64,000 nt of DNA from Gracilaria domingensis (GCA_022539475.1 VCMS01000112.1:263131-327130); one strand, 5' to 3'; shown: positions 1 to 11,648, counted from the stretch's first letter. Program-made: numbers and translations. Notes: generated by a model from the letters alone, not told the origin.

Positions 1-1199
1 ATATCATCGATACCATCCCATTCAGGTGCAACAACCACATACGACGCGCCGCATATAGTCTCCGGTCTTGTTGTGTACACTGATATTTCCTTTTTCAAAT
101 CTGGGTTTTCAGGATGTACAACTTGAAACGCGAGTTCAGCTCCGGTGCTTTTCCCGATCCAGTTCCGCTGCATATCTTTGACATTCTCTGGCCAATCAAG
201 CAAATCCAAGTCCTCAAGTAGACGATCCGCATACTCAGTGATTTTGAGGACCCATTGTTTCATTTGTCGTCGCTCCACAGGGTGATTTCCTCTTTCTGAC
301 AAACCGTCGATAACTTCTTCGTTGGCAAGAACAGTACCCAGGGCTGGACACCAGTTTACAGGCTTGTTGTCTTGGTACGCGAGACCTTTTTCCCATAGCT
401 TTAGAAATATCCATTGCGTCCATTTGTAGTAGTTAGGGTCTGTAGTCCTGACTTCGCGACCCCAATCATAGCTGAACCCAAGAGACTGCAGTTGTTCTCT
501 AAACCGGTTGATGTTGTTTTCGGTAGTCACGGCAGGGTGCGTTCCAGTTGTAAGCGCGTATTGTTCAGCCGGTAGTCCAAACGAATCCCAACCCATTGGA
601 TGTAGAACATTGAATCCCTGTTTTCGTTTAAAACGAGCCAGGATATCCGTCGCTGTATAACCTTCTGGATGACCAACGTGTAGTCCAGCGCCTGAGGGAT
701 ACGGAAACATATCAAGTACATAATACTTGGGCTTGGATGTATCGAGCTCGGGAAGATTGGGGACTGAAAAATCCCCACGCGCTGCCCATATCGCTTGCCA
801 CTTTGTTTCAAAAGAACGGAAATCATAACCCACGGCGGGTTCGGACTCGGTCGATGCAAACGATGACTGCGGTGCTCCGTTCGATGACGCACAACAGCGG
901 AACGGAACGAGGCGTTCGGGTCTGGCGAATAAAGCACGTGCTCGAAATGGATTTGAAGAGGTGAACGAAGAGTTCCGCAAAGTAGATTTAACAGCAGACG
1001 AGACAGATGCCTGTGATGCACATCTGGAGCTGGAGCTGGAGCTCCACAGGGACGGCGTGACGAATCCTGTCTGGCAGTTGGGCCCCATGAATGCAGAAAT
1101 AATGCGTTGAAGATGCAATGAAGGATTAGCAGAAAGACGTTGCGCGACTTTGTTGCTGAGGGAGACAGATGCGGCGCGTGCTGGAGCACGGCATTGCAT
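1..1199 (-). CDS. Leucyl-tRNA synthetase, bacterial/organellar type (3' part beyond window)
   Basis: Charges tRNA-Leu in plastid and/or mitochondrion. About 399 residues are visible. The first 115 or so are rich in Ser, Arg and Ala with few acidic residues, as in an organellar transit peptide. The synthetase begins near residue 124 ([12 protein letters not shown]), followed by [15 protein letters not shown] and the HIGH-class signature HVGH at residues 174-177, then the bacterial-type [15 protein letters not shown] segment. The start ATG (1197-1199) is chosen because an in-frame TGA lies eight codons upstream. The editing domain, KMSKS loop and anticodon domain lie to the left of base 1. The family identity is clear; the organelle is inferred. 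Confidence 0.95.
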   Translation of the reverse strand, partial: MQCRAPARAASVSLSNKVAQRLSANPSLHLQRIISAFMGPNCQTGFVTPSLWSSSSSSRCASQASVSSAVKSTLRNSSFTSSNPFRARALFARPERLVPFRCCASSNGAPQSSFASTESEPAVGYDFRSFETKWQAIWAARGDFSVPNLPELDTSKPKYYVLDMFPYPSGAGLHVGHPEGYTATDILARFKRKQGFNVLHPMGWDSFGLPAEQYALTTGTHPAVTTENNINRFREQLQSLGFSYDWGREVRTTDPNYYKWTQWIFLKLWEKGLAYQDNKPVNWCPALGTVLANEEVIDGLSERGNHPVERRQMKQWVLKITEYADRLLEDLDLLDWPENVKDMQRNWIGKSTGAELAFQVVHPENPDLKKEISVYTTRPETICGASYVVVAPEWDGIDD

Positions 1200-1748
1200 G
1201 ATTGAGGGCGGCAGCTGAGCTCAGATGCGCAGCTCACATCGGTCGGCAGAACTTGCGGTTCGTCGAAGGGGTCCGGATCGGTTTGATTGGTTGAGTAGCC
1301 AATTCCGCATTTTGTTGAACGACGTGGTGCTTACAGTTCGGTTCGTTGTACCTTCGAAGGCCAAAGGCACCTGATCTCATCTATCGTATCATGATGAACC
1401 TAGCTAAGGAAGGTTAGCATACGATATCCGATGGTAAACGAGTAGACTGTCTCAAGGGAATCTCAGAGCGTAATTTTATGTATCTATTTCAGTATTCAGG
1501 AGAGGCCGCCAGATATCATACACGGTACCAAGAGTATCAGACGTATCGGAGGCAAACCGGCTTTATGGGATCGATTCGTCTAACTTTCAAGTTTTTTCTT
1601 TACAATGCAGATACGGAATATAACGCAAGGCCTGAGACTATTATGCTTAGCTAGTTCAACAGGCCACGCATACTCATTGGATCAGTATAGATTCATGAAC
1701 GACTTCAACGCCATTCCCCCTAGAGACATGAATCACGCTCCAATGCGC
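1200..1748. other. Intergenic: LeuRS promoter and MCMBP 3' flank
   Basis: This 549-bp stretch lies between two minus-strand genes. It must contain the LeuRS promoter and the MCMBP polyadenylation region. I see no TATA box, repeat or RNA gene. Confidence 0.5.
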
Positions 1749-3491
1749 CTAACGTTGTTCCCGTTGGCGCTCGAGGTCCACAGCATATCGCCATCTATCT
1801 ATGCTCAACACGCTCTCTCCATGCGTCCGCGCGCAACATCGGGCTACGCTCAACCACTTTTGTAGAGTTTCTTGACCATCTTTGGCCTCACCTCGTCGTC
1901 TCGCCTCCACGTAAACCTTCTCCACATCTTGGGTTGCTTCAGTGGATATATCAAACTCGCCATCTTCAGCAAACAGCGCCATTGCTAGTCGCAACTTTCT
2001 TAATAAATCTGAAGAATAAGTCTTCCATCCTTGGAGCTCGAGTCCGCTGTCAGGTTTCACCCTGACTATGACATCGGCCGAAACAACAGATTTGCCTCCT
2101 TTGGATACCAAAACGGAACAGCAATCAATCCCAACTTCAGATTCATAGTACACAAAATCAATCGGCATACTGCATCGCTGCGACACGGAAGTTAAAGCTC
2201 TAATATTCTTCACTCCTCGTTCCGCCAATTGACCGTTGGTCATTTTGCTCTCGTTGACAATTAGACAAGTTCCACTAGGCATCTGAAGTGCACCGGCTTT
2301 CAGTCTATTCATATCGTAATCCTTCCTTGGGAAGACCTCTGTTGCGTTCAAGGAAGATATGTTGATGTCAATATCAACCACACTAGGGCACAAATTCCTT
2401 ATAGCTGCACCAATCTCTTGACTCTTTTCGTACGAAGAATCATTTGGTAGTACCAGATTGACCGAAAGCTTGCCAAGAACACTACCACCGTTTGTACGTA
2501 TTGGTCTCGACAAAAGGCACATGAGCAAATATTCTGCAGCGAGAGTATCATTGTAGAGAACAGATGCGAAATAGCGCACGAGCATTTCTCGAAGACCACC
2601 TGCCAGACTCTTCGCTTCTTTCTTCGCTTCCATGATTCCATTCGTACCCAGTGCCTTGGTTAGAGGATTAAGTTCCCATGGTTGCATTTCCCTCCACTGC
2701 ACTGCGTGAAGGCGTTTGACGTTACGAGGGTTACGGGCAAGAACTTCGGTTTGCAGTGGATCACTCTGATCCATACTATCATTCATCGCGAATTCCAAAC
2801 CATCGTGAAGCACGCCAACCACTTGTACCATCGTGTTTATCTTTAGGTCTCGGGCTTTATTCGCGTCGTACAGTTTGGCCACGATTGCAGTTGCACCGGT
2901 CTGATTATGTACCGGCAGGTTGAGACCCATAGATGGAATTGAAACAGACCCAGATGCGCCGTCAGTACACTGCCGCTTGGAGGTTGCCTGCGCCTCTAAA
3001 GTTGAACACGCGGAGACAGACGGTTTGGTACAACTCTCTTGGTGTGGCTCATCAGACATCTGTGCATCCGATTCTCGAGGCCGCTTCTGGCCTCCGGTCT
3101 CTTTGGGAACTTGACGCGCTGAAAGTGAGCGAAAAGGGTCCGGCTTCGTCCATCTTGTCTGACCTGGGAGCGAAACAAGGTACACCGGAAGTCTTTCACA
3201 CAATTCGGCGGCGGGATGGTTGGATGCAGCGGCATTCTCTACAAGCAAACCAGAGTGTCCGTCGGGTGAGGATGTGACGAACAATTCAGAATCCCAGATA
3301 TCTTGAACCATGGCATCGAAACGTACCCATGTTCCTATCTTTGCACGTGGATCATCCACATATGGGATGTACTCCAGCGGAGGTGGTACAAGAGTTGACA
3401 GCACGTTTTCGAGCTGGGCACCAGGCTGCTTGATAAGGGCATGCGCGCTGTCTACAGGGTCCTTTGTGAAGTTGGTATTTATGCCGACCAT
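1749..3491 (-). CDS. MCMBP: Mini-chromosome maintenance complex-binding protein (MCMBP/ETG1)
   Basis: 580 residues with ATG start and TAG stop. MCMBP binds MCM subunits and acts in unloading and stabilising the replicative helicase and in sister cohesion. The family signatures are visible: an N-terminal segment with VPPPLEYIPYVDD and WVRFDAMVQDIWDSE, a disordered Ser/Lys/Pro-rich stretch (about 120-195), and a C-terminal AAA-like core with LLMCLLSRPIRT, GKLSVNLVLPN and RLKAGALQMPSGTCLIVNE. Length is close to human MCMBP. It is head to head with MCM3, its likely client, across a 654-bp shared promoter carrying two E2F-type sites. No intron is needed. Confidence 0.93.
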   Translation of the reverse strand: MVGINTNFTKDPVDSAHALIKQPGAQLENVLSTLVPPPLEYIPYVDDPRAKIGTWVRFDAMVQDIWDSELFVTSSPDGHSGLLVENAAASNHPAAELCERLPVYLVSLPGQTRWTKPDPFRSLSARQVPKETGGQKRPRESDAQMSDEPHQESCTKPSVSACSTLEAQATSKRQCTDGASGSVSIPSMGLNLPVHNQTGATAIVAKLYDANKARDLKINTMVQVVGVLHDGLEFAMNDSMDQSDPLQTEVLARNPRNVKRLHAVQWREMQPWELNPLTKALGTNGIMEAKKEAKSLAGGLREMLVRYFASVLYNDTLAAEYLLMCLLSRPIRTNGGSVLGKLSVNLVLPNDSSYEKSQEIGAAIRNLCPSVVDIDINISSLNATEVFPRKDYDMNRLKAGALQMPSGTCLIVNESKMTNGQLAERGVKNIRALTSVSQRCSMPIDFVYYESEVGIDCCSVLVSKGGKSVVSADVIVRVKPDSGLELQGWKTYSSDLLRKLRLAMALFAEDGEFDISTEATQDVEKVYVEARRRGEAKDGQETLQKWLSVARCCARTHGESVLSIDRWRYAVDLERQREQR

Positions 3492-3816
3492 TGCAGAGCA
3501 GTTTGATTTAGAACTGTGGAGTTCGACTGTTCTTAACGACCTGGAAAAGAGTAGTGGAGTTCACGGCGCTTGCAGAAGAAGCCTTTGCCGACAGGGATGA
3601 GCAGTGAGTAGAGGTGGCGAATAGAGAACAGGCAGATGACCACTTTGAACTCCCTGAACTCCTTTAAGTTCAACCTTCGTAACTTTTGACAGCGGTAAAC
3701 GGCTTCAAAGTTCGAACCCGATGTGATTGAGACTCACGGTAACGGGTCCATTGCAGCAATGACGACAACGAACCCCGCCTTCTACATTGGGCCATGGGCT
3801 GCGGTGTTACCCACAA

Positions 3817-3827
3817 ATTGGCGGGAA
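3817..3827 (+). promoter_or_regulatory. E2F-type site, proximal to MCMBP
   Basis: ATTGGCGGGAA is a near match to the E2F consensus TTTSSCGC extended form. It lies 326 bp upstream of the MCMBP ATG and 319 bp upstream of the MCM3 ATG. Confidence 0.55.
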
Positions 3828-3928
3828 TAACTCTTTCTTGAGGCCTTTCGAGAGGTCCGTGTCCACGTGGCATCCCATAACTGGTCTAACTCTCCTCATG
3901 TGGATGCTGTCCTTATCGGTCTGCGAAA

Positions 3929-3940
3929 TTTGGCGGGAAA
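3929..3940 (+). promoter_or_regulatory. E2F site TTTGGCGGGAAA
   Basis: A perfect classical E2F motif 206 bp upstream of the MCM3 ATG. The identical 12-mer occurs upstream of POLD3 at 33419-33430. Confidence 0.7.
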
Positions 3941-4145
3941 AGTTCGTCTTATGGCTAATACTGCAGCTCTCTTGGGACAAGGTCTCCCGCCTTTCGAAGT
4001 AGTGATATCAACTCCATTGGAAACATCACCCGAACATTATCACCCCAGCCGCTAACTTCATATATGCTCTGCTTCTTATCTTCGTTACAGTTCATCCGGT
4101 TATTCCAAGCTTTCCTTTCCCTTGCGCACCATACAGACCCGCGTC

Positions 4146-6800
4146 ATGGCTACTGGAATTGATCCAACGACTCCTGTCGGCAATCGACAAGCCGAGCTCA
4201 TGCGACGCTTCACTGATTTTCTTGACGCAGATAACCAGCATGGAATTCTCGCTAATCGTATCAAGGAAATGGTTACCCCACCAGATCAGGCGACGCTCAC
4301 AGCCGACGAAATGCCGAAACGTCTCGTGGTCTCTATTGATGACTTGCGAGACTTTGACCCAGAGCTCACTGCTCAGCTTCTTGTTAGACCCGTAGAATTC
4401 CTCCCTGTTTTCGAACGGGCAATGCAAGATCTTATTACCGGCATTCGTCAGGAGCTAACGTTGGACAAACGTAAGTTAGCAGAGTATCGCATTGGACTCC
4501 AGGGTTCTTTTGGTTCGCGAAGAGTGTCTCCAAGAGGTCTTAAGGCCAATCTCGTCGGAGGCGTTGTGAACGTGGAGGGAATTGTTACCCGGGCTTCTGT
4601 TGTCCGTCCCAGACTTGTCCTGTCCGTGCACTACTGCCCAATTACAAAAAAGTTCCATGAGAAAACTTATCGCGACAATGCGAGTGTGAGCTCTCTGGCT
4701 GTATTCACTCAAAACTCTGGGATGCCTGGAAGTTCTTACCCAACGAAGGATGAGGAAGGAAATCCCTTGGAGACAGAGTTCGGAAAGTGTTGGTATAGAG
4801 ATTCTCAGAGAATTACCATTCAGGAATTGCCTGAGACGAGTCCTCCTGGCCAGCTACCGAGGAGCGTTGATGTTCTCATCGAGGGAGACTTGTGTGATAT
4901 ATGCAAGCCTGGTGACCGAGTCAGCATTTCTGGTATATTCCGCGCCGTAGGTGGTGCAGTAGCGGCAGGTTCCAGTGGCCTGTTTTCAACGTTTGTAGTG
5001 GCAAACCATATCACTCTTTTGTCCGGGGCGGAAGGAAGAGTCACGGTCGATGCTTCGATCAATGAAGGCGACATCATGAACTTCCGTGACTATGCCAAAA
5101 AGGGCAATGTTCTCAACAGGATGTCGAAGTCTATAGCCCCAAGTATTTGCGGCCACGATTATATCAAGAAGGCATTGCTTTTGCTCTTGATTGGTGGCAA
5201 GGAACGAAACTTGGAAAACGGTACTCATCTGCGTGGGGACCTAAACATTCTCATGGTTGGTGACCCCTCAACTGCGAAATCTCAGTTGCTTCGCTTCATT
5301 ATGAATACTGCACCTCTTGCTGTGTCAACAACGGGGCGGGGTTCATCTGGAGTTGGTCTAACAGCTGCCGTCACCAGTGACAAAGACACAGGTGACCGCC
5401 ATCTTGAAGCTGGAGCTATGGTGCTGGCAGATCGTGGGGTTGTATGTATTGATGAGTTCGACAAAATGTCAGACGAAGATCGTGTGGCCATCCATGAAGT
5501 TATGGAACAGCAAACCGTAACCATAGCAAAAGCTGGTATCCATGCAAGCTTGAACGCAAGATGTTCAGTTGTAGCCGCTGCCAACCCAGTCTATGGCTCA
5601 TATGACAAGACTCGCATGCCGAATGAGAACATTGCCCTTCCTGACTCATTACTCTCTCGTTTTGATCTCCTTTTCATTGTCCTTGATGTCACGGACAAGG
5701 AAAGGGATCGTCAGATTGCCGACCATGTCCTTCGGGGCCATCGCTTCAGAAGGACAACCGAGACTTTAGATGACGCTACCGATGGACCCGTTCGAGGACG
5801 CAATACCGGTGCAAACTTGGCGGATCACAGCTCTGAACCTGCTCCCGTTTATGAATCTGCTGCTTCTGCCTTATATGCCCCTTCAAGTGGGTCTGGAAGA
5901 AGACGATCGAGAAGACAGGCTAACAAGAGCGAGAACAGAATTCTGTCATCTAAGTTCCTCAAGCTCTACATCAGCTACGTCAAGCATCGAATGAATCCTG
6001 TGCTAACGGAGGATGCTGCAGAGTTGATTGCAAAAATGTATCAATCACTTCGGCAAGATGAGTATTCAAAGACCCAGCATATTACTGCACGTAGCCTTGA
6101 GACACTAATCCGATTGGCAACAGCACATGCTAAGTTGCGCCTCGAAAAACAAAAGGTGGGTACAGAAGATGTTAGAGCGGCTGCCGAAGTGTTACGCTTT
6201 GCTCTGTTTAATCAAGCTGAACCTGACAAATCGGAACGAGTGTTCCGTCGGAGTCAACGATCGAGGCGTTCGAAGCGAAACAAAGGCCAGAATGAAGACA
6301 GTGACGACTCTGACAGCAGTGACTCGGATGATGGCGACGGGGACGATGGAGAAGAGCTTGCGATTAATGGACAGAGCACAAGTGAAAATCCGGAGACCGG
6401 AGAAACAAACCCCGAAGAGGACGAAGATGAAATCACACCAGCTCCTAGCAGTCGTCGAAACTCACGACGTAGTCGCCATAGTGGAGCGGCAAATGGCGGT
6501 TCCAGCAAAAGAGCCTCTGCGACAGGTTCAAGCCTCCCTGAATCAGCTCAGGCAGAAGGGGGTTCGCAAATCGATGAAGAGGGTGCCAACGAAGCAACTG
6601 ATGATGTAGGTCGAGTTAAAATTGGCTTGAACAAATTGCGAGGGCGTGATAGTACTGTGAAGCTACCTTCGTTGATTAGTTTGCTGACATCTGGTGAGCA
6701 TGGAGCCCCGATGACAGAGGAGGCTGTGCGCCAAGCATTGGATAAGCTTCAGGAACGAGATGTAGTAGTCATTGCCGATGAATCGATCTTCATTGTGTAG
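4146..6800 (+). CDS. MCM3: DNA replication licensing factor MCM3
   Basis: 884 residues; subunit of the MCM2-7 replicative helicase. MCM3-specific motifs separate it from its paralogues: HYCPITKKF (163-171), SYPTKDEEGNPLETEFG (197-213) and GQLPRSVDV (235-243). The ATPase core has Walker A GDPSTAKSQ (372-380), TTGRGSSGVGLTAAVT (395-410), Walker B CIDEFDKM (434-441) and the arginine finger SRFD (504-507). A long acidic Ser/Asp tract (about 700-745) and a basic patch SRRNSRRSRHSG precede the C-terminal winged-helix region. The first ATG in the frame is 4146; an upstream TTG eight codons earlier is not credible as a start. Intronless, divergent from MCMBP. Confidence 0.97.
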   Translation: MATGIDPTTPVGNRQAELMRRFTDFLDADNQHGILANRIKEMVTPPDQATLTADEMPKRLVVSIDDLRDFDPELTAQLLVRPVEFLPVFERAMQDLITGIRQELTLDKRKLAEYRIGLQGSFGSRRVSPRGLKANLVGGVVNVEGIVTRASVVRPRLVLSVHYCPITKKFHEKTYRDNASVSSLAVFTQNSGMPGSSYPTKDEEGNPLETEFGKCWYRDSQRITIQELPETSPPGQLPRSVDVLIEGDLCDICKPGDRVSISGIFRAVGGAVAAGSSGLFSTFVVANHITLLSGAEGRVTVDASINEGDIMNFRDYAKKGNVLNRMSKSIAPSICGHDYIKKALLLLLIGGKERNLENGTHLRGDLNILMVGDPSTAKSQLLRFIMNTAPLAVSTTGRGSSGVGLTAAVTSDKDTGDRHLEAGAMVLADRGVVCIDEFDKMSDEDRVAIHEVMEQQTVTIAKAGIHASLNARCSVVAAANPVYGSYDKTRMPNENIALPDSLLSRFDLLFIVLDVTDKERDRQIADHVLRGHRFRRTTETLDDATDGPVRGRNTGANLADHSSEPAPVYESAASALYAPSSGSGRRRSRRQANKSENRILSSKFLKLYISYVKHRMNPVLTEDAAELIAKMYQSLRQDEYSKTQHITARSLETLIRLATAHAKLRLEKQKVGTEDVRAAAEVLRFALFNQAEPDKSERVFRRSQRSRRSKRNKGQNEDSDDSDSSDSDDGDGDDGEELAINGQSTSENPETGETNPEEDEDEITPAPSSRRNSRRSRHSGAANGGSSKRASATGSSLPESAQAEGGSQIDEEGANEATDDVGRVKIGLNKLRGRDSTVKLPSLISLLTSGEHGAPMTEEAVRQALDKLQERDVVVIADESIFIV

Positions 6801-8202
6801 CTCTGTCATTAAAGAATTGACTGGGAATCAAAAAGGGGTATTTTGCACCTCCTGTGCATGGGTAGGATTCGTTTGCTGAGTGAGGACCACTTTAACGCTT
6901 TCAGATTTCCATACTGAATGTAAAGTGCGAGTGCATGTTCTTGATACTTGTTATGTTTAGAACGCGCATATCATTCAAGATGCTTGATGGTCTAGATTCA
7001 CGTTCCGCCAGGTAAACAGTCTCTTTCATGAGCCTGTACACAAAGAGCCCACATGCCTTCCACAAGACCGTTCTTTTGCGGTAACTTCTGATGGCTTCGA
7101 AGGACAGTAGTAATAAATAGATTCAATCTTGTTGCAGGAAGTTAAGCTTTGCTTCTTATTCACCTCCTGACCGGTGTTTTTCTCGATCTCTCCTTTAATG
7201 CAGATGAAACGAAGTGACAACGAGTTGTGTTTCCGTACCACGTTTATATCGGAGTCTCTGGAGTGCATTCGTCATTCTTTCCGATTCTGTGTCCATATGA
7301 GTCTTGTCTTATTTCTGCATGGTCGAAAATATCCGGGGGTCCTCTTTATTCTCCATGTTCTGGTGAAGAAGGTAAGAAGCATATATTTTAAATTCAGAAG
7401 GGGCTACGGAGTTCGTATACATCCTCAACGTGTTCAAAATTCTTCAAGGGATGCCAAAAGTAGCACGCCGTGGGTTTGGATATTTAAAATCGAAAGCTCA
7501 AAATGGTTCCAGAGGTACGTACGGTGCTGCGAAGTCCGTTCAGGCTTGAAGCTAACTCTCTTCCCAAAATTATTACAATACGACGTTATCAGCGAGGAGG
7601 GACGATAGATGCTCTGTACCTCCAAGTTGTTTCTCAAACATGAACCGTTATGCACAACCCTCTCCTCTTGTGTTCTTATAGTGCTTCAAAATCGATTCAC
7701 ATTCTGTTACATCTTGGCCGTCCGTCGTACTTGTCACCATTGCATTGCGTACATCTGTTTTACTTTTCCCTTCCACTCTTCAAACCCGCCAACATTTCCT
7801 TCAGATGTGCACTACTCCCGGGACTTCCGTCGCTAATGATTTAGAAACCCGCCCGAAATTGTACCAATCTTGTGCCTGACAACTCACTTTCGTATGTCTT
7901 CCCCACTGAGTACGAAATGTTTTCGACGACTCGGACAGGTGAAACTCTCCCGGACGCTTGAGAGCAAAAATTGCATTAACTCTAGGGTAAGAGCTCTCAA
8001 GAGAGGCCTTCTTTACGATGAACTTCAGTATCATAACTTGCGCGTTTGTAGGGTATATAAAGCGCGACTTGCTCGGCAATCCTCACATGTTCGCCGCATC
8101 CATCAGTCGACGAAGAAGCTTCAGCGGCAGAAAGATAAGAAAGAGATAGGACAACTCGGCCTTTCACTCATTTCTCAAGTTCAACCAATTGCAAAAGGCA
8201 GA
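6801..8202. other. Intergenic: MCM3 3' flank and bZIP promoter
   Basis: About 1.4 kb with no supported gene. A strong TATA box (TATATAAAG, 8054-8062) near the right end predicts transcription from about 8085-8095. That excludes the earlier in-frame ATG at 7894 as the bZIP start. Confidence 0.55.
8054..8062 (+). promoter_or_regulatory. TATA box of the bZIP gene
   Basis: TATATAAAG lies 141 bp upstream of the chosen ATG at 8203 and fixes the choice of start. Confidence 0.6.
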
Positions 8203-10637
8203 ATGAAAGGCTTCCTTGAGAACGACCTCGCCGAGGAGTACGAGCGCCTGCGACATGCTATTGGGCAGCCGGAGTACGATTCGTTTCCTCCCAGTACCCA
8301 CCAACCCATAACGGAAGAGGAGTTGCTGCAGGTGGCCCAACCTCTCACTCTTGGAGATGAGCACCAGGGCGAAGCAAACTACGACGCCCTCGAGGAAAGA
8401 AACCGCGCCGAGGAGAACGAAGACCGTGGCGGACGAGGAAACGGGGATGAAGAAGAACCGGAGATGGTCACGGAGGAGGAAGAGGCCGTAGGTAATACAA
8501 GAGGCGGTACGACTCGTTCTGGTTTGAAAGAGGCAGTGAAAGAAGGTGGATGCTCTTCCCCCAATGACGGTGGCGATGCGAATGGTGGCGAAGAAGTCGA
8601 AGATGTGGACGTCTCCCCTCAGTCCCCCCCTTCCGCCGATGAAGAGGCTGACAAAGCCGATGATAACCATTCAGGCAGCCAAGACGAGTTTGATTGGCTT
8701 ATTCAGGGAGGTGAGGGAACGAAGGCGGAAGAAACAGAAGTGAGCACGCAACGCGAGATCGCCGCTCACGGAAGTGGCAAGGACGATGGGAAAGGCTTTC
8801 TCATTCAGCCCCAACATCCCCTTACGCATCAGCAAAGCTCGCCACGGTTCGTCAGGAGGTATGAAGTGGAAGAGAAGCTAGCGGTACAGGTGGACCTGGA
8901 AGGCAACTTAACTTCTGCCACCAGGAGGGAATTGGAATTTCGCCAAGCAAGCGAAGCGGAGGTTGGGGAAGTCCAGGAGGTTAATAATCTTGGACCTCTG
9001 CCTGAGTTTCCGAGTGCACTGGATGAGAAGATGACCGTGGGCACTGTGAGATTCCCCCACTATACATCGCAGTGTCCCGCGGCAGCTCTGAATGATGTCG
9101 TTGGAAACGTATTGGAAGCAACATCATCGAGCTTGTGCGAAGGACAGGCACCGTTCGAGGTCGACGACTTCTTCATCTCTTCGCCTCAAAAGCCGGCCAG
9201 GAATCCTCTCTCATTCCCCGCAAGTTTGCCGCTAGCTGCTCCCGCAAGACCTTTGCCGCAACGCCCAGGACCTCCCCCTTCACCACTACGCCCGACACCC
9301 CCACAACCAGGCTCGGTTCCTCCTCCGGTCCAGCCCTCGCGGGTTATCCCATGTGGCCCTGCCCCCTCCGCCGTACAGCCTCCCGTGGCTATGAATCCGA
9401 GTGCACTTGTGACACCCTGCACTCAGCGACGAGAAACTCCCATCAAGGGAGAATCGAAGCCCGGAAGCGAGAAGGCCCTCGGAGTCCAAAAACCTCCGAT
9501 GAAGGGTATTGCCTCGAGAAACAGGGCCGGGAAGGCATGCCACCGTATCGCCCAAAGGATGTCAGAAGTTGGTGCTGGAAAGCCGGTGTTCACGCAGAAT
9601 GGTGGCCGCGTTCGAATCGTCAAGATGCCGCGACCCACGGTTCCGAACTTCCAACCACTTCGGCCCCCGCGCTACCCAACCCCACTTCCCTCGGTCAGAC
9701 AGCCCGCTCCAGTACCCTCAGCCCCACCCCATGATCTGGAAGACCTTCAACGAGATCTATGCATGAGGACGAGGCAGCCGGGCACAGCTTCAAGCCACGA
9801 AGACCTGCTCAAGCTTTTGGACGCCTTCACGAATCTGCCGCCTCGACAGCCGAACAGCAATGGAATGTTCAGGGCGACGGCACCTGGCTTCGTTGGAAAT
9901 CGAGTCCCTGCAGTTCCGAACTCGGCCATTCCCGCAAGCGACAACGCAAACACGGCGATGCGTGTGGATGGAGGCCCAGGATGTAACCAAGTGGCCCAAG
10001 GACCAGCTGCAGAGGCCGTGGCTGCTAGCCCTGGGGTGCAATCACCCACGGGACGCAGATCCGTGAAGAGGAAGGTAAGTTTCTCAAGCGCTGACCGTCG
10101 TTTTCGATTGCTTTTTCTATGGTCTGATTAGATGTCTGACTCCTTGTTTTCTCTTCCTTCTTTCGTGTGTGCGATTTTCTTGGAACCCAGCTTGAATTAA
10201 CAGCTGAGGAACGGCAGGAGAAGAAGCGCATCCGGGCGATGCGAAACAGGCAATCGGCGGAGAAAAGCCGCCGCCGTCGCAAGGTGTACGCAACGGCTCT
10301 GGAGTCGAACGTGCAGACACTGCGTGAGCAGAGCCAAGAATGGCGGTGCAGACACATCGCAGGTCTCAGACGGCTTTCGGAGATGCAGCGGGATATCAGG
10401 GCGATATACGGGGACAACCATAACATTTCCACTCCAGAAATGCACGAGGTGGTGGATATGGTTGGAGATATGGTTAGACGGTGTCCGTATACCTTCAAAA
10501 GGGAGGAGCCCGCGATAGAGCTGCGCAGCACCGGGGAAGACGGGCGCCGTGGGGGTCGTGGAGGAGAAGCGCGAGGAGGACGTGGGCGAGGAGCGGGTCG
10601 AGGTGGTCGGGGCAATCGAGGTGGTCGTGGTGGGTAG
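8203..10637 (+). CDS. bZIP transcription factor with long disordered N-terminus (two exons)
   Basis: Exon 1 is 8203-10074 and exon 2 is 10191-10637. The intron has GTAAGT at 10075 and CCCAG at 10190, phase 0, giving 772 residues with VKRK joined to LELTAEERQEKK. The bZIP basic region follows directly (about 633-655: KRIRAMRNRQSAEKSRRRRK), with a short weak leucine zipper after it. The first 620 residues are low complexity: acidic (about 45-200), then Pro-rich (about 310-460). The C-terminus ends in an RGG-like Gly/Arg repeat (GGRGGEARGGRGRGAGRGG), unusual for bZIP factors and hinting at RNA or nucleic-acid contact. The start is set by the TATA box at 8054. Targets unknown. Confidence 0.8.
10075..10190 (+). 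other. Phase-0 intron in the bZIP gene
   Basis: A 116-bp GTAAGT...CCCAG intron that precisely separates the disordered region from the DNA-binding domain. Without splicing the frame ends at 10131. Confidence 0.85.
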
Positions 10638-11648
10638 AAGCGAGAGGTCGTTCAGCGGGGCAAGAAGTTGTGGAAGGGATGCGCTCACCCCGCTCCCCGA
10701 GTATAACTTGGTTGCAATCCTGCCTGGTGGATGATAGGTAGTGGTGTGGACGGAAATGTTGTGAGTTGGTCTCTTATCTTATCTTATCTTATCTTATCTT
10801 GTCAGAAGCTAAACGTCTAATTATGAAAATGAGACAATTGATCGAACGCTCTCACCCCTCAAACTTCACAATGACGCGCATTCTGCTCCTTCGAAAACTT
10901 CTCGTGAGGATCTACGTGAGGAAGATCATCTTATAGATTTCGTAACCACAAGTAGAAACTTCCTTGGTCATTCCTTTCGAATAGACTGATGAGCTCTCCT
11001 GAACATAATGCTGCTAGAGTGTCAAACCAGAAGCTGTCTCGAAATCTGCGAAATGCAGTTGCTCTTAGTTACGACTTTAGAACTTTGCTGGATCGAACGA
11101 TATTTCTCCCGTTGACAGCGGACAACTCTTTCACTTCCACCCATAATGTGCCCCGCGTGGATAAGAGACTGCGCTGTCAATCATGCTCATACCTGACCAG
11201 AAAATGGTCTTGCTACCGAAGGTACTGCTGACGGTACCTGAAGGCCCGCTTTCCTGTGTTCATCGCGTTGAGATCCTTGTCTTGTAGGCCGAGATCAATG
11301 ACGATGTGCTAAGAGTTCCACGATGGATGATGATGAGGGTGCAGCAAAAGAGTTGTCGTAGCGCTTGTTCTGGAAGTATTGAGGATTTGCACTGCTGGCA
11401 CAAAAAATTAAGGCTCCCTGCTGTTGTAATTGCCCCTGTTGAATTGCAACACAGAACAGACCCGCTGAAAACGAACTGCAAACGCGTACAACCAGAGGCC
11501 GAGCTGCCAAGCACCTCCGTTGGACCCTACTTGCTTATCCCACTTTTCCGTCTTCCCCCAGAAACCCATTCCGTCATCGAAACCGTCTGCAAAGCTTTCT
11601 TCCTTCCCTTGCAGTCCTATTTACAGCTCTTCAGGCCGCGAGTTCACA
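10638..11648. other. Intergenic: bZIP 3' flank and Lifeguard promoter/5' UTR
   Basis: About 1 kb. It holds a five-base tandem repeat (10772-10800) and otherwise only short frames without recognisable domains. Confidence 0.5.
10772..10800 (+). repeat. TCTTA microsatellite
   Basis: Nearly six perfect copies of a five-base unit (TCTTA) about 135 bp after the bZIP stop codon. Confidence 0.85.

Larger units (their letters stand above)
3492..4145. promoter_or_regulatory. Bidirectional MCMBP/MCM3 promoter
   Basis: The 654 bp between divergent ATGs carry two TTGGCGGGAA cores (3818-3827 and 3930-3939). No TATA box is evident. Short frames here (3787-4055) lack any recognisable domain. Confidence 0.6.

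Noticed and set aside
3690-3800. tRNA candidate on the minus strand (GGGTTCGAA)
   Set aside because: T-stem and acceptor stem do not pair.
3787-4055. Small gene between MCMBP and MCM3
   Set aside because: Short overlapping frames only, occupying the shared promoter with E2F sites.
7870-8202. N-terminal extension of the first bZIP protein (ATG 7894)
   Set aside because: It lies upstream of a strong TATA box at 8054 and has no conserved features.
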